Shown here in pieces: positions 8,795 through 19,178 of a stretch of 46,965 nucleotides of DNA. The notes beneath the pieces were generated by a model. The model saw only the letters and a list, made by a program, of their open reading frames with translations. It ran no database searches and had not been told where the DNA came from. The stretch's first letter is position 1, and each line of letters starts with the position of its first letter. This stretch comes from Occultella aeris (GTDB lineage Bacteria > Actinomycetota > Actinomycetes > Actinomycetales > Beutenbergiaceae). A program made the translations under genes and the position numbers. The stretch is from assembly GCF_902703175.1 (NCBI RefSeq), contig NZ_CACRYJ010000003.1, positions 1-46,965 of the forward strand, in the 5' to 3' direction.

Positions 8795-8914
8795 TCAGGG
8801 CAGCGGGTCGGTGACCTCTGCCCACAGATCCCGCTCGTCGCGGTCCGCGGCGAACTTCCGCCAGACGAAGTACCCGGCGGCGGCCACCGCCAGGAGTGTG
8901 AGGAGCTTCTTCAT
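8795..8914 (-). CDS. DLW-39 family small membrane protein
   Basis: A 39-residue protein between two tRNA genes: MKKLLTLLAVAAAGYFVW, then RKFAADRDERDLWAEVTDPLP. It has one N-terminal membrane span, an arginine/lysine stop-transfer and the DLW motif near the C-terminus. Its length is exactly 39, as in the DLW-39 family named for this pattern. A purine-rich AGGAAGG lies upstream of the ATG. Position between the gyrA-side tRNAs is typical of this family in Actinobacteria. Function unknown; it is often missed because of its size. Confidence 0.9.
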   Translation of the reverse strand: MKKLLTLLAVAAAGYFVWRKFAADRDERDLWAEVTDPLP

Positions 8915-8945
8915 CGCCACCGCCACCTTCCTGATCTGCGAGACG

Positions 8946-9019
8946 TGGGCCTAGCTGGACTCGAACCAGCGACCTCTTCCTTATCAGGGAAGCGCTCTAA
9001 CCGACTGAGCTATAGGCCC
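8946..9019 (-). tRNA. tRNA-Ile (anticodon GAT), CCA not encoded
   Basis: Reads from 9019 on the minus strand. The acceptor arms GGGCCTA and TAGGCCC pair perfectly. The anticodon loop CTGATAA carries GAT and the T-arm is CTGGTTCGAGTCCAG. The discriminator A is at 8946. The next three bases on the minus strand are CGT, so the CCA end must be added by the nucleotidyltransferase, for which a gene lies at 40772–42241. Confidence 0.97.
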
Positions 9020-9094
9020 GGATCCCCGCGTATTCGCGCGGGGGCGCCGGAGTGAGACTACCTCAGGCGCACGGCTGCGCCAAAACCGATTCGC

Positions 9095-9709
9095 TCAGTC
9101 GTCGGTGAGGGTGAGGTGCAGTCCGCCCACCATTGCCGCGACAATGTTGTACACGAAGGCCCCCAGGGTGCTCAGCGCTGTGAGCAGCACCACATCGACG
9201 ATCGCGACCACGGTCGCCACCGAGATCACCCGGGAGAATTCGAAGTACTCCAGCAGGTTGCCGAACTGAGCCATCGCCTCGGCGTCCGCGATGATGCCCT
9301 GGATACTGGCGAAGACACCCATCTCGTTCAACACGCCCCACACGACGGCCGTGGCAACAACGATCGCGATGCCGATCGCGATCGAGAGCAGGAACGAGAT
9401 CTTCATGGCCGACCAGGGGTCGATCCGGGAGATCGCGAGCCTGACCCGACGCGCGCCCGGGGCGGCCTTGCCGGACGATTGGCTCGCGCCGGCGGTCCTT
9501 CCGGCGGTCCGCGCCTGCGGGGCGGCCGGCCGCTGGGTCCCCGAGCCGGCACTCTCGGTGCCGACCTCGAGTTTGACCGCGCCGGTCCTCGCCTCGCCCG
9601 CGGGCTTGATGCTCGGCGGCCGCTGCCCTGGGGCCTGGCCACCCAAGGTCGTCCGGGTCGAGGTGCGCACCGGCGCACCCGTGGAGTTCCCCTGGGTGTT
9701 CTCGGTCAT
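9095..9709 (-). CDS. DUF3566 domain membrane protein
   Basis: 204 residues. Residues 1–85 are a disordered Pro/Ala/Gly/Thr-rich cytoplasmic tail. From ARRVRLAISRIDPWSAMKISFLL onward it is the DUF3566 transmembrane domain: two hydrophobic spans (about 102–127 and 160–200) flanking a short amphipathic segment, MGVFASIQGIIADAE. The equivalent gene follows gyrA throughout Actinobacteria (Rv0007 in M. tuberculosis), and its role is not settled. Its ATG overlaps the gyrA stop by one base (TGATG), so the two are translationally coupled. Confidence 0.92.
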   Translation of the reverse strand: MTENTQGNSTGAPVRTSTRTTLGGQAPGQRPPSIKPAGEARTGAVKLEVGTESAGSGTQRPAAPQARTAGRTAGASQSSGKAAPGARRVRLAISRIDPWSAMKISFLLSIAIGIAIVVATAVVWGVLNEMGVFASIQGIIADAEAMAQFGNLLEYFEFSRVISVATVVAIVDVVLLTALSTLGAFVYNIVAAMVGGLHLTLTDD

Positions 9710-12366
9710 CAGTTGCCTTCCTGCTGCTCGGCGTCGGCGTCCGCGGTGTTCGCGCCGCCGTGCTCACCCGAAGACGGTACGCCATCGGAGGACTCCACCG
9801 CTGCTGCAGCCCCGTCGACGTCGCCGGATTCGGCTGCTGCCTCTTCGACGACGGCCTCGACATTACGGGCGATCGCGATGATCCGGTCGCCGGCGTCGGG
9901 CTTGGCGAAGGTCACACCCTGGGTGTTCCGGCCGGTGAGATTCACCTCGGAGACCGACACCCGGACGATCTTGCCGCGCTCCATGATGACCAGCACCTCG
10001 TCGTCGGGTCCGGTGATGAGGGCACCGACCAGGTCTCCGCGTGCCTCGACGAGGTTCGCGACCTTGATTCCCAGGCCGCCACGGCCCTGTACCCGGTACT
10101 CGTCGACCCGGGTCCGCTTGCCGAAGCCACCCTCGGTGACCACGAACAGGTCGTTCCCGGGCTGGACCACGTCCAGCGAGAGCAGCGAGTCGCCGTCGCG
10201 GAACTTCATGCCGGTGACGCCGGACGTCGCCCGGCCGAGCGGGCGGAGCGCCTCGTCGCTGGCGGTGAACCGGAGCGACTGACCCTTGCGGGAGACCAGC
10301 AGCAGGTCGTCGTTCGAGTCGACCAGCCGGGCGGAGACCACCTCGTCCGGGTTGCCCTCGTCATCGGTGCGCAGGTTGATCGCGATCACACCACCGGTGC
10401 GGGTGGAGTCGTACTCGCTGAGCCGGGTCTTCTTGACCAGACCGCTGCGCGTGGCGAGGACGAGATACTCAGCCTGCTCGTAGTCGCGGATGGCCAGGAC
10501 CTGGGCGATCCGCTCGTCAGGCTGGAACGCCAACAGGTTCGCGACGTGCTGGCCCTTCGCGTCCCGGCCACCCTCGGGCAGCTCGTAGGCCTTGGCGCGG
10601 TAGACCCGCCCGAAGTTCGTGAAGAACAACAACCACTGGTGCGTCGTCGTGACACCGAAGTGGTCCACGATGTCGTCACCACGCAGCTGCGCCCCACGCA
10701 CACCCTTGCCGCCCCGGTGCTGCTGGCGGTAGTTGTCCGTGCGGGTGCGCTTCGCGTAGCCACCGCGGGTGATCGTGACGACGACGTCCTCCTCGGGGAT
10801 CAGATCCTCCATGGACATCTCGCCGTTGAACGGCAGGATCGTCGTGCGTCGCTCGTCGCCATAACGGTCGACGATCTCGTTGAGCTCGTTGCCGACGATC
10901 TCGCGCTGGCGTTCCTCGGACCCGATGATGTCCTTGTAGTCGGCGATCTCCGCCTCGATCGCGGCGAACTCGTCAAGGATCTTCTGCCGCTCGAGGGCGG
11001 CGAGCCGACGCAGCTGCATCTCGAGGATGGCGTTCGACTGGATCTCGTCGATCTCCAGCATCTCCATCAGCCCGGTGCGGGCGACCTCGACGGTGCGCGA
11101 GGCGCGGATCAGCGCAATGACCTCGTCGAGGGCGTCCAGTGCCTTGATGAGGCCGCGCAGGATGTGGATACGGTCCTCGGCCCGGCGCAGCAGCCACTGG
11201 GTCCGCCGCACGATCACGTCGACCTGGTGGTGCACCCAGTGCCGGATGAACGCGTCGAGGCTGAGGGTGCGCGGCACCCCGTCCACGAGCGCGAGCATGT
11301 TGGCGCCGAAGGTGTCCTGCAGCTGGGTGTGCTTGTACAGGTTGTTCAGTACGACCTTCGCGATCGCATCCCGCTTGAGAACGATCACGAGGCGCTGCCC
11401 GGCTCGCCCGGACGTCTCATCACGGATGTCGGCGATGCCCTGGATCCGGCCGTCGCGGACCAGATCGGCGATCTTCGCGGCGAGGTTGTCCGGGTTCACC
11501 TGGTACGGCAGCTCGGAGACCACCAGGCAGGTACGGCCCTGGAGTTCCTCGACCTCGACGACCGCACGCATCGTGATGGAGCCGCGGCCGGTCCGATAGG
11601 CGTCCTCGATGCCCCGGTGACCCAGGATCTGGGCGCCGGTCGGGAAGTCGGGACCCTTGATCCGCACCAGCAGGGCCTCGAGCAACTCCTCGGCGCTCGA
11701 GCCCGGGTTCGCGAGGAGCCACCGCACGCCCTCTGCGACCTCGCGGAGGTTGTGCGAGGGGATGTTCGTGGCCATCCCGACGGCGATCCCGGAGGAGCCG
11801 TTGACCAGCAGGTTCGGGAAGCGCGCCGGGAGGACGAGCGGCTCGCGGGTGCGGCCGTCGTAGTTGTCCCCGAAGTCGACCGTGTCCTTCTCGATGTCGC
11901 GGACCATCTCCATGGCCAGCGGTGCCATCTTGCACTCGGTGTACCGCGGCGCGGCGGCGGGGTCGTTACCCGGGGACCCGAAGTTGCCCTGCCCGTTGAT
12001 GAGCGGGTAGCGCAGCGACCACGGCTGCACCAGGCGGACCATCGCGTCATAGATCGCCGTGTCACCGTGCGGGTGGAACTGCCCCATCACGTCGCCGACC
12101 ACCCGCGAGCATTTCGAGAATGCCGAGTCGGGGCGATAGCCGCCGTCGAACATCGCATAGATGATGCGACGGTGCACCGGCTTGAGGCCGTCGCGGACCT
12201 CCGGCAGGGCGCGGCCGACGATCACGCTCATGGCGTAGTCGAGGTAGGACCTCTGCATCTCGAGCTGGAGGTCGACCTGCTCGATGCGGTCGTGGGTGAC
12301 GACGGCGTCGATGGGCTGGTCGTCGTCGCTGGGGCCGGTCGGGGGCATGGGTGGCTGTTCGCTCAC
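9709..12366 (-). CDS. gyrA: DNA gyrase subunit A
   Basis: 885 residues. Breaks and rejoins DNA in the A2B2 gyrase that supercoils the chromosome. The catalytic tyrosine is Y142 in APRYTECKM. The quinolone-resistance-determining loop reads [12 protein letters not shown]103 takes the E. coli Ser83 place and D107 the Asp87 place, so no classical resistance substitution is evident. The GyrA-box QQHRGGKGV in the C-terminal beta-pinwheel, which wraps DNA, is intact. The tail (about 845–885) is acidic and Ala-rich. It lies 16 bp downstream of gyrB, and the two are surely cotranscribed. Confidence 0.98.
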   Translation of the reverse strand: MSEQPPMPPTGPSDDDQPIDAVVTHDRIEQVDLQLEMQRSYLDYAMSVIVGRALPEVRDGLKPVHRRIIYAMFDGGYRPDSAFSKCSRVVGDVMGQFHPHGDTAIYDAMVRLVQPWSLRYPLINGQGNFGSPGNDPAAAPRYTECKMAPLAMEMVRDIEKDTVDFGDNYDGRTREPLVLPARFPNLLVNGSSGIAVGMATNIPSHNLREVAEGVRWLLANPGSSAEELLEALLVRIKGPDFPTGAQILGHRGIEDAYRTGRGSITMRAVVEVEELQGRTCLVVSELPYQVNPDNLAAKIADLVRDGRIQGIADIRDETSGRAGQRLVIVLKRDAIAKVVLNNLYKHTQLQDTFGANMLALVDGVPRTLSLDAFIRHWVHHQVDVIVRRTQWLLRRAEDRIHILRGLIKALDALDEVIALIRASRTVEVARTGLMEMLEIDEIQSNAILEMQLRRLAALERQKILDEFAAIEAEIADYKDIIGSEERQREIVGNELNEIVDRYGDERRTTILPFNGEMSMEDLIPEEDVVVTITRGGYAKRTRTDNYRQQHRGGKGVRGAQLRGDDIVDHFGVTTTHQWLLFFTNFGRVYRAKAYELPEGGRDAKGQHVANLLAFQPDERIAQVLAIRDYEQAEYLVLATRSGLVKKTRLSEYDSTRTGGVIAINLRTDDEGNPDEVVSARLVDSNDDLLLVSRKGQSLRFTASDEALRPLGRATSGVTGMKFRDGDSLLSLDVVQPGNDLFVVTEGGFGKRTRVDEYRVQGRGGLGIKVANLVEARGDLVGALITGPDDEVLVIMERGKIVRVSVSEVNLTGRNTQGVTFAKPDAGDRIIAIARNVEAVVEEAAAESGDVDGAAAAVESSDGVPSSGEHGGANTADADAEQQEGN

Positions 12367-12382
12367 GTGTTCGATTCCTTAC

Positions 12383-14425
12383 TCAGACGTCCAGGAAGCG
12401 CACGTCGCGGGCGTTGCGCTGGATGAAGGACCGGCGTGACTCGACGTCCTCGCCCATCAGGATGGAGAAGATCTCGTCGGCTCCCGCCGCTTCACCGATG
12501 GTGACTTGACGCAGGGTGCGGGTGGCCGGGTCCATCGTGGTCTCCCACAGTTCCCGGTAGTCCATCTCGCCGAGACCCTTGTACCGCTGGATACCGCCGT
12601 CCTTGGGAAGTCGGTGGTTCTTCGCCAGCCCTTCGGCCACGAACGCGTCGCGCTCCCGGTCCGAGTACACGTACTGGTGCGGGGAGTTCGTCCACTTCAG
12701 CCGGTACAGCGGCGGCATCGCCAGGTACACGTGGCCGCGCTCGATGAGCGGGCGCATGTACCGGAACAGCAGCGTGAGGAGCAGCGTGGCGATGTGCTGG
12801 CCGTCGACGTCGGCGTCGGCCATAAGCACGATCTTGTGATAGCGCAGCTTCGTGATGTCGAAGTCCTCGCCGAATCCGGTGCCGAACGCCGTGATCAGCG
12901 CCTGCACCTCCAGGTTCGCGAGGGCCTTGTCGATCCGCGCCTTCTCGACGTTCAGGATCTTCCCGCGGATCGGCAGGATCGCTTGCGTCTCTGGGTTGCG
13001 ACCCTGCACGGCGGAGCCGCCGGCCGAGTCACCCTCGACGATGAACACCTCGGAGATCGAGGCGTCCCGGCTGGAGCAGTCGCGGAGCTTGCCGGGCATG
13101 CCACCACCCTCGAGCAGTCCCTTGCGGCGGGTCGCCTCACGGGCCTTGCGGGCCGCCATCCTGGCCGCGGAGGCCTGGATGGACTTGCGGATCACGTCCC
13201 GGGCCTCGGCGGGGTGCGACTCGAGCCAGCCGCCCAGCTGGTCGAACACGACCTTCTGGGTGAACGTGCGGGCCTCGGTGTTGCCGAGCTTGGTCTTCGT
13301 CTGGCCCTCGAACTGCGGCTCACCGAGCTTGATGGAGATGACGGCGGTGAGGCCCTCGCGGATGTCCTCCCCGGTGAGGTTGTCGTCCTTCTCCTTGAGC
13401 AGGTTCTTCTCACGGGCGTACCGGTTGATCAGTGTCGTCAACGCCGACCGGAAACCCTCCTCGTGGGTGCCACCCTCGGAGGTGTTGATCGTGTTCGCGT
13501 AGGTGTGCACGCTCTCGGAGTACGCACCGGTCCATTGCATCGCGATCTCCAGCGAGATCTTGCGCTCGGTGTCCTCGGACTCGAAGTCGATGATCTCCGG
13601 ATGGACCATCTCGGTGCGCTTGGCCGCGTTGAGGTGCTTCACGTAGTCGACCAGACCACCGTCGTAGCGGTAGGTGACCGACCGCGAGTGTTCCCCGATC
13701 GGCTCCGCCCTCGCGACCTCTGGCCCGGCGACCTCGTCACCGGTGTCCTCGGCGATGACCCGCTCGTCGGTCAGAGAGATGCCAAGGCCCTTGTTCAGGA
13801 ACGCATACTGCTGGAACCGGGCCCGCAGCGTCTCGTAGTCGAAGACGGTCGTCTCGAAGATGTCGGCATTCGGCCAGAACGTCACCGTGGTGCCGGTCTC
13901 GTCCGTGTCCTCCTCGCGGGAGAGCGGGGCCATCGGGACGCCGTCGGCGTAGCTCTGCCGCCAGACGCTACCCTGCAGCCGCACCTCCACCTCGAGGCGG
14001 CGCGACAGCGCGTTCACCACGGAGACGCCGACACCGTGGAGACCACCCGAGACGGCGTACCCGCCGCCGCCGAACTTCCCGCCGGCGTGCAGGACCGTCA
14101 GCACGACCTCGACGGCCGGCTTGCCCTCGGACGCGACCACGTCCACCGGGATGCCGCGGCCGTTGTCGCGGACCCGAAGGCCGCCATCGGCCAGCAGGGT
14201 CACGTCGATGTGGTCGCAGTAGCCGGCGAGCGCCTCGTCGACGGAGTTGTCGACCACCTCGTAGACCAGGTGGTGCAGGCCTCGTTCACCGGTCGATCCG
14301 ATGTACATGCCCGGACGCTTGCGAACCGCCTCGAGTCCCTCGAGGACCGTGATGTTGCTGGCGTCGTAGCTTGTGGGGCCCGAGGTCTGTGCTTCGGTTG
14401 CCGGCTCAGTCTTGTCGTCAGCCAC
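12383..14425 (-). CDS. gyrB: DNA gyrase subunit B
   Basis: About 680 residues. ATPase subunit of gyrase. The GHKL ATP-binding motifs are [14 protein letters not shown] and [11 protein letters not shown], with [15 protein letters not shown] forming the ATP lid. The TOPRIM motifs are [14 protein letters not shown] and [11 protein letters not shown]. The C-terminus [13 protein letters not shown] is the standard GyrA-contacting end. GTG 14425 was chosen: it follows GAGGAGAG by ten bases and gives the usual N-terminus. An upstream ATG at 14527 adds 34 residues that look non-coding. A promoter and DnaA boxes lie about 120–200 bp upstream. Confidence 0.97.
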   Translation of the reverse strand: MADDKTEPATEAQTSGPTSYDASNITVLEGLEAVRKRPGMYIGSTGERGLHHLVYEVVDNSVDEALAGYCDHIDVTLLADGGLRVRDNGRGIPVDVVASEGKPAVEVVLTVLHAGGKFGGGGYAVSGGLHGVGVSVVNALSRRLEVEVRLQGSVWRQSYADGVPMAPLSREEDTDETGTTVTFWPNADIFETTVFDYETLRARFQQYAFLNKGLGISLTDERVIAEDTGDEVAGPEVARAEPIGEHSRSVTYRYDGGLVDYVKHLNAAKRTEMVHPEIIDFESEDTERKISLEIAMQWTGAYSESVHTYANTINTSEGGTHEEGFRSALTTLINRYAREKNLLKEKDDNLTGEDIREGLTAVISIKLGEPQFEGQTKTKLGNTEARTFTQKVVFDQLGGWLESHPAEARDVIRKSIQASAARMAARKAREATRRKGLLEGGGMPGKLRDCSSRDASISEVFIVEGDSAGGSAVQGRNPETQAILPIRGKILNVEKARIDKALANLEVQALITAFGTGFGEDFDITKLRYHKIVLMADADVDGQHIATLLLTLLFRYMRPLIERGHVYLAMPPLYRLKWTNSPHQYVYSDRERDAFVAEGLAKNHRLPKDGGIQRYKGLGEMDYRELWETTMDPATRTLRQVTIGEAAGADEIFSILMGEDVESRRSFIQRNARDVRFLDV

Positions 14426-14548
14426 GTTGTTCTGGCTCTCCTCATCGTCATCGAGGCACGCGCGCGGCACCGCTCGGTTGAGTGAGGTGCCTGCGTGCCG
14501 GCCCAGGACCACAGGCAGATGAACCACTTGCCCCCGGACGGTCGCTCA

Positions 14549-14554
14549 ATTCTA
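14549..14554 (-). promoter_or_regulatory. Candidate -10 element of gyrB promoter
   Basis: TAGAAT on the minus strand, about 125 bases before the gyrB start. A weak -35-like TTCGGA lies 18 bases further upstream. It is the only good -10 in the short gap between dciA and gyrB. Confidence 0.5.
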
Positions 14555-14577
14555 CTCCGAAACCGCGCAAACTCCGA

Positions 14578-14621
14578 ATATCCACAGAAGTTATCCACAG
14601 CGTGTCGCGACCTGTGGACGA
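14578..14621. promoter_or_regulatory. DnaA-box cluster upstream of gyrB
   Basis: Three boxes lie in 44 bp: ATATCCACA (14578–14586, one mismatch), TTATCCACA (14591–14599, perfect), both on the plus strand, and TCGTCCACA on the minus strand (14613–14621, one mismatch to TTGTCCACA). They sit directly upstream of the candidate gyrB promoter, more than 4 kb from oriC. Confidence 0.7.
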
Positions 14622-14656
14622 AGGCGGTTGGAGCCCGGTGGCGCGTTGGCCGGATC

Positions 14657-15319
14657 TCAGCCGTAGGTGTCGCGTGGGCCCCGGCCGCGCACTGATCGTG
14701 GGCCTCGACGCCAGGACGGTCCGCCCGGTCCGAGGACCTGGATCGAGGTGACCACACCTTCGCCGACCTCCTCCACGAGCCGTCGTTCCAGCTGGGGAAG
14801 CAGCAGCCGGATCTGCGTCGCCCACGCGGTGGAATCCGCGCGCACCACAAGCGCGCCCTCGTCGAACGTCTCGGGCACACAGTGGTCGGCGATCTGGTCG
14901 CCGACCACCTCCCGCCAGCGGCCGATCACGCCACCGATGGACAGGGGCTGGTTCCAGCCGAGCTGCCCGCGCAAGGAGTCCATCGCCACACCGATCGAGC
15001 GCGGATCGCGGCCCGTCCCATGACCCGGCGCGGGAGCCGCGGCCTCGGAGTCCCGCCCGGGCGTGCGCCGTCCCGCCCGGCCGAGCCCGCCGGGCGCCAG
15101 GCCCTTCGACCGAGCGGCGTCCCGGGCACGCGCGAGCGCGTGCCGCGCAGCCGCGTCCACGTCCGGTTCCGCCGGCCCCGTCGGCGTAGCCCGGTCTGTC
15201 GCCGTTTCACGTTCCGTCGGCGCGGCCGAGCGCGCCGACCTGTCCCCGGACTCGGGGGAACTGCCCCTCGGAACAGGACCTGCGCCGTCGGGTCGGTCAG
15301 CGGACACGGGTGACCGCAC
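14657..15319 (-). CDS. dciA: DciA-type (DUF721) replicative helicase-loading factor
   Basis: 220 residues. The N-terminal 100 residues are disordered and Arg/Pro/Ala-rich. The conserved DUF721 domain lies at about 105–195: [26 protein letters not shown], then [28 protein letters not shown]721 proteins were identified as DciA, which interacts with and helps load the DnaB helicase in bacteria lacking DnaC or DnaI. It overlaps the 3' end of recF. GTG at 15319 is the upstream start and GTG at 15307 an alternative with a smaller overlap; neither has a strong ribosome site. Its place between recF and gyrB is conserved in Actinobacteria. Confidence 0.9.
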   Translation of the reverse strand: MRSPVSADRPDGAGPVPRGSSPESGDRSARSAAPTERETATDRATPTGPAEPDVDAAARHALARARDAARSKGLAPGGLGRAGRRTPGRDSEAAAPAPGHGTGRDPRSIGVAMDSLRGQLGWNQPLSIGGVIGRWREVVGDQIADHCVPETFDEGALVVRADSTAWATQIRLLLPQLERRLVEEVGEGVVTSIQVLGPGGPSWRRGPRSVRGRGPRDTYG

Positions 15320-16484
15320 CGTCCATCACGTCGTACCGCGCCCCGTCGAGGCCGTCCGGAACGTCCTCGGCGACGGCGGAGGTGATCAGCACCTGTTCCG
15401 CACCGGCGACGAGTTCGGCCAGGCGAGCCCGACGGCGGTTGTCCAGTTCCGCGAAAACGTCATCCAGGATGAGCACTGGCTCGCCGTCGCTCTCGAAGTC
15501 GGTGTCGGCGCGGAGGAGTTCGTAGGAGGCCAGCCGAAGGGCGAGCGCCAGTGACCAGGACTCACCATGGCTGGCGTAGCCGCGGGCCGGAAGACCACCC
15601 AGCTGCAGCTCCAGGTCGTCACGATGCGGGCCGACCAGCGACACCCCGCGTTCGATCTCCCGCGACCTCAGCCGAGACATCGCGTCCAGCAGGCGGGCCT
15701 GCACCAGGTCGGCATTGGTGAGCGATTCCTCGGCCGCCACACCCGCACCCGCCGGACGCTCGCCGTCGGACATGGCCTGCTCAAGGCTCGACCGGTACCC
15801 GATCTCGGCAGCGCTCTGTGCGGAGCTGACCCGCTCGTAGGCGCTCTCCACGTGTGGCCGCAGGTTCCGAACCGCCGTGACGCGCGCGGCGATGAGCTGG
15901 GCGCCCGCGGTGGCGGCCTTCTCGTCCCAGACGTCCAGGGTCCGCAGGTCGGGCCCGGAACCCGACCGGCGGCTCATGCCGGCCGACTTCAGCAGGGCGT
16001 TTCGCTGCTTGATCACGCGTTCGTAGTCCGAACGCACGCCGGCGAGCTTCGGGCTGAGCAGCACCAGCAGCTCGTCGAGGAACCGGCGCCGCCCGTCCGG
16101 GTCACCCTTGATCAGGGCCAGATCCTCGGGGGCGAACAACACGGTTCGGAACCGGCCGAGCAGGTCCCGTGCGCGGGGCAGCGGGGACCGGTTGATCCGG
16201 GCACGGTTCGCCTTGCCGGCCACAAGCTCCAGTTCGAGCGTCGCGGGTCGCCCGGAACGGACCACCTTCGCCTGGATCACCGCGCGCCCAGCGCCACGAC
16301 GCACGAGCGCGGCATCGGAGGCCACCCGGTGCGAGGAGAACGTGGCCAGGTAGCCGAGAGACTCCACGAGATTGGTCTTGCCCTGCCCGTTCGGGCCGAC
16401 GAGGGCAGTGATCCCTGGTTCGAAGGCAACGACGACCTGGGTGTAGGACCGGAAGTCGGTCAGCGCGAGATCGGAGACATGCAT
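15297..16484 (-). CDS. recF: DNA replication/repair protein RecF
   Basis: 395 residues. SMC-like ATPase that binds DNA at gaps and helps RecOR load RecA. Walker A is [17 protein letters not shown] (about 30–46). The ABC signature region is [16 protein letters not shown], and Walker B is [16 protein letters not shown] with the D-loop. The N-terminus [14 protein letters not shown] is typical. The gnd gene lies 13 bp upstream and dciA overlaps its end, so it sits inside the dnaN–gnd–recF–dciA operon. Confidence 0.97.
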   Translation of the reverse strand: MHVSDLALTDFRSYTQVVVAFEPGITALVGPNGQGKTNLVESLGYLATFSSHRVASDAALVRRGAGRAVIQAKVVRSGRPATLELELVAGKANRARINRSPLPRARDLLGRFRTVLFAPEDLALIKGDPDGRRRFLDELLVLLSPKLAGVRSDYERVIKQRNALLKSAGMSRRSGSGPDLRTLDVWDEKAATAGAQLIAARVTAVRNLRPHVESAYERVSSAQSAAEIGYRSSLEQAMSDGERPAGAGVAAEESLTNADLVQARLLDAMSRLRSREIERGVSLVGPHRDDLELQLGGLPARGYASHGESWSLALALRLASYELLRADTDFESDGEPVLILDDVFAELDNRRRARLAELVAGAEQVLITSAVAEDVPDGLDGARYDVMDGAVTRVR

Positions 16485-16497
16485 CGATTGGTCGTGC

Positions 16498-17394
16498 TCA
16501 GCCGTCCGCCGCGGCCTTCGTGGCGTGACCGCCGAACTGCTGGCGCAGCGCCGCGACGGCCTTCATGGCCGGCGAGTCGTCCTGGCGGGAGTCGAAGCGG
16601 GCGAACAGGGCGGCGCTGATGACGGGGGCGGGGACCGCACGTTCCACTGCCTCCTGCACGGTCCAGCGCCCCTCGCCGGAGTCCGCCACGAAACCACGGA
16701 TCTCGTCCAGGTCAGGATCCTCGTTGAGAGCCTTGACCAGCAGCTCCAGGAGCCAGGAGCGAACCACCGTGCCGCGCTGCCAGGCGGTGAAGATGGCGCC
16801 GACGTCGTCGATCAAGTCATCACGTGCGGCCAGGATCTCGTAACCCTCGGCATAGGCCTGCATGACGCCGTACTCGATGCCGTTGTGCACCATCTTCGCG
16901 TAATGGCCCGCGCCGACCGGGCCGGCGTGGACGAAGCCCTCCTCGGCCGGGCCCTCCGGGCGAAGAGCATCGAAGATCGGCATCAGCGTCGCGATCGTGT
17001 CGTCCGGGCCACCGACCATCAGCCCGTAGCCGTTCTCACGGCCCCAGACGCCGCCGGAGACGCCGGCGTCGACGTAGCCGATCCCGCGCTCGGCGAGTTC
17101 CGCGGCGCGGCGGGTGTCATCGCTGAACTTGGAGTTACCGCCGTCGATGATGATGTCACCAGCATGCAGCTGCGCCGCGACCTGCGTCACGACGGAGTCC
17201 GTGATCTCGCCGGCCGGGACCATCACCCAGACGATCCGCTGGGCCTGCGGGAGCGCCGCGACCAGGTCCGGCACGGTTGCGACGTCGGAGATCTCCTGGT
17301 TCTGGTCGTACCCCGTGACCTCGTGACCCGCATTGCGGATGCGGTCGCGCATGTTGCCGCCCATGCGACCGAGCCCGATCAATCCGATGTGCAT
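16498..17394 (-). CDS. gnd: 6-phosphogluconate dehydrogenase, short (NAD-type) form
   Basis: 298 residues. Oxidatively decarboxylates 6-phosphogluconate to ribulose 5-phosphate in the pentose phosphate pathway. The N-terminal Rossmann motif is [12 protein letters not shown]. The substrate site includes [14 protein letters not shown] and [19 protein letters not shown], and [19 protein letters not shown] carries the catalytic lysine. The protein is about 300 residues, so it belongs to the shorter GndA/YqeC-like class rather than the 470-residue form. The gene sits between recF and dnaN, as in Streptomyces. Confidence 0.95.
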   Translation of the reverse strand: MHIGLIGLGRMGGNMRDRIRNAGHEVTGYDQNQEISDVATVPDLVAALPQAQRIVWVMVPAGEITDSVVTQVAAQLHAGDIIIDGGNSKFSDDTRRAAELAERGIGYVDAGVSGGVWGRENGYGLMVGGPDDTIATLMPIFDALRPEGPAEEGFVHAGPVGAGHYAKMVHNGIEYGVMQAYAEGYEILAARDDLIDDVGAIFTAWQRGTVVRSWLLELLVKALNEDPDLDEIRGFVADSGEGRWTVQEAVERAVPAPVISAALFARFDSRQDDSPAMKAVAALRQQFGGHATKAAADG

Positions 17395-17445
17395 GCGCGA
17401 TCTCCCTTGCCTGCGGTGATGGTGACCAGTCTGGGGGCCGGTCTC

Positions 17446-18573
17446 TCAGCTCGCGAATCGAATCGGCATCAGCAGATACCGGAACTCCTCCGCGTGGTCG
17501 GCTCCGTCGATGCTGTCCTGACCGGTCATCACGGCCGGCTTGGAGGAGTGCGTGAACGACAGCCGGACGAATGGTGTGTCCAGCGCGCCAAGGCCGTCGA
17601 GCAGGTACTGCGGATTGAACGCCGTCGAGATGTCCTCGCCCACGAGCGTGGACTCGAGGACCTCGGAGGCCTGCGCGTCATCGCCCTGGCCGGCCTCGAG
17701 GACCACCTGGCCCTCGCTGAACGACAGCCGGATCGGGGTGTTCCGTTCGGCCACCAGGGCGACCCGCTTGGCGGCCTCGACCAGTTCGGCGGTGCTCGTG
17801 ACCGTGTGCGTGGTGGTCTGCTCCGGGAACAGCCGACGGACCGGCGGGTACTCACCGTCGACCAGCAGGGAGGTGGTCCGACGGCCGCCGGCCTCGAATC
17901 CGACGATGTCACCATTCTCAACCAGGGCGACGTCGATGGAGCCGGCATTGCTGAGGTTCTTGGCGACGTCGGAGAGTGTGCGGGCCCGGATCAGGGCCAC
18001 CCGGCTGACCGACGGCGACGCCGGCGTCCAGGCGACCTCGCGCATGGCGAGCCGGTACCGGTCCGTGGCCAGGAGGGTGACCTTGTCGCCATCGATCTCC
18101 ACGCGGACCCCGGTCAGGAGCGGCAGCGTCTCGTCGCGGCCGGCCGCGATGGTGACCTGGGAGATCGCCTGGGCGAAGGCGTCCCCGGAGATGGAGCCGG
18201 TGGTGTCCGGGAGGTCGGGCAGCGCGGGATAGTCCTCGACGGGCATCGTCAGCAGGGTGAACCGGGATGCGCCGCAGACCACGACCACCTTCGAGCCGTC
18301 GACGCTGACCTCGACGGGCTTGTTCGGCAGGGCCCGGGAGATCTCGGCGAGCAAGCGTCCGGAGACCAGTGCGGAACCCGGTTCGTCGACCTCGGCTGCA
18401 ACGCTCGAGCGGGCGGACACCTCGTAATCGAAGGTCGAGAGCACGAGGGTGCCGTCGGAGTTGGCCTCGAGGAGGACTCCAGCGAGCACGGGTACCGACG
18501 GGCGACTGGGCAGCGTTCGTGCCGTCCAGGTCACGGCTTCCGCCAGCACATCTCGCTCAACCCTGAACTTCAC
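17446..18573 (-). CDS. dnaN: DNA polymerase III beta sliding clamp
   Basis: 375 residues from GTG 18573, preceded by GGAGAGAG. Three clamp repeats are recognisable: MKFRVERDVLAEAVTWTART at the start, SRFTLLTMPVEDYPALPDLP in domain 1–2, and a C-terminus ending YLLMPIRFAS, the normal last strand carrying the PxR motif near the client-binding groove. It forms the dimeric ring that tethers polymerases to DNA. Upstream, toward higher coordinates, is oriC; downstream is gnd. The frame continues to 18696 but those residues are not clamp-like. Confidence 0.97.
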   Translation of the reverse strand: MKFRVERDVLAEAVTWTARTLPSRPSVPVLAGVLLEANSDGTLVLSTFDYEVSARSSVAAEVDEPGSALVSGRLLAEISRALPNKPVEVSVDGSKVVVVCGASRFTLLTMPVEDYPALPDLPDTTGSISGDAFAQAISQVTIAAGRDETLPLLTGVRVEIDGDKVTLLATDRYRLAMREVAWTPASPSVSRVALIRARTLSDVAKNLSNAGSIDVALVENGDIVGFEAGGRRTTSLLVDGEYPPVRRLFPEQTTTHTVTSTAELVEAAKRVALVAERNTPIRLSFSEGQVVLEAGQGDDAQASEVLESTLVGEDISTAFNPQYLLDGLGALDTPFVRLSFTHSSKPAVMTGQDSIDGADHAEEFRYLLMPIRFAS

Positions 18574-19178
18574 GATGTCGGCCTCTCTCCTGATCTGGTG
18601 GTGCTCGGCTGTGCTGCTCGGCTCTCGGCGCGGCCCGGCGTCGGAACTCTCGTGGGTCCTCAGAGCATAGTGACAAGGTTCGAGCGCTCGAACCACGATC
18701 GCAGCCGTTGGTTGCCCATCGGTGTGCTGTTGTGGGCCGCCCTGCCGAGACTAGTCGAGGGCGGAGCCGCTTTGGCAGATCGGTCTCCTCTGGTTCGGGG
18801 CTGGGGGCGGGAGCAGCGTTCGGGCAGATGTTGGTTGTTCACACCTGGATCCCATAGAGATATGTAGTCATCGTCATAGGGGCTGTGGATCCTGTGGACA
18901 ACTGACGTCCGTGCAGGTCAGCCCGTCGACCCGGGTGTGGACCGAGGGTTCGACGGCGCTTCACAGGGCCCTGTGGAACCTGTGTAATCACAAAGTCCTC
19001 CGCAGGCTCGTCCACCGATCGCCAGGCCTGCGTCCACGGGATCATGGCGTGCGTCCACGGGTGTCCACAGGTTCATCCACAACTGTGAATTGGTTGAAAC
19101 GGGTGAACGGTTCGGGTCGAGCCAGCGCCGCACCGGCGGTCAGCGATTCGAGGACCGGCCGCCCTGCGGTCGTGTCGG
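18574..19178. other. oriC: Chromosomal replication origin (oriC) between dnaN and dnaA
   Basis: A 605-bp gene-free gap. DnaA boxes (consensus TT[A/G]TCCACA): TTGTTCACA 18835–18843 (+, one mismatch), a perfect TTGTCCACA 18893–18901 (−) abutting a weaker box 18884–18892 (−), GTGTCCACA 19061–19069 (+) and TCATCCACA 19073–19081 (+), one mismatch each. Weaker cores occur at 18936, 18972, 19008, 19030 and 19051; the last two lie in an 11-bp direct repeat, GCGTCCACGGG. An A/T-richer patch (about 18850–18880, CATAGAGATATGTAGTCATC) could be the unwinding element. Position between dnaN and dnaA is the usual actinobacterial oriC site. Confidence 0.93.
18893..18901 (-). promoter_or_regulatory. Perfect DnaA box in oriC
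   Basis: TTGTCCACA on the minus strand, the exact high-GC actinobacterial DnaA box, directly followed by a second weaker box in the same orientation. Confidence 0.9.

Noticed and set aside
9760-12426. Long plus-strand frame of 888 codons opposite gyrA
   Set aside because: It is an antisense shadow of gyrA caused by high GC; the gyrA motifs on the minus strand are unmistakable.
15204-15216. Half parS-like GTTTCACGTTCCG inside dciA
   Set aside because: Only the left half matches; within coding sequence and not palindromic.
16498-17394. gnd between recF and dnaN as a foreign insertion
   Set aside because: The same order is found in Streptomyces, the spacing is operon-like and the codon bias matches the neighbours.
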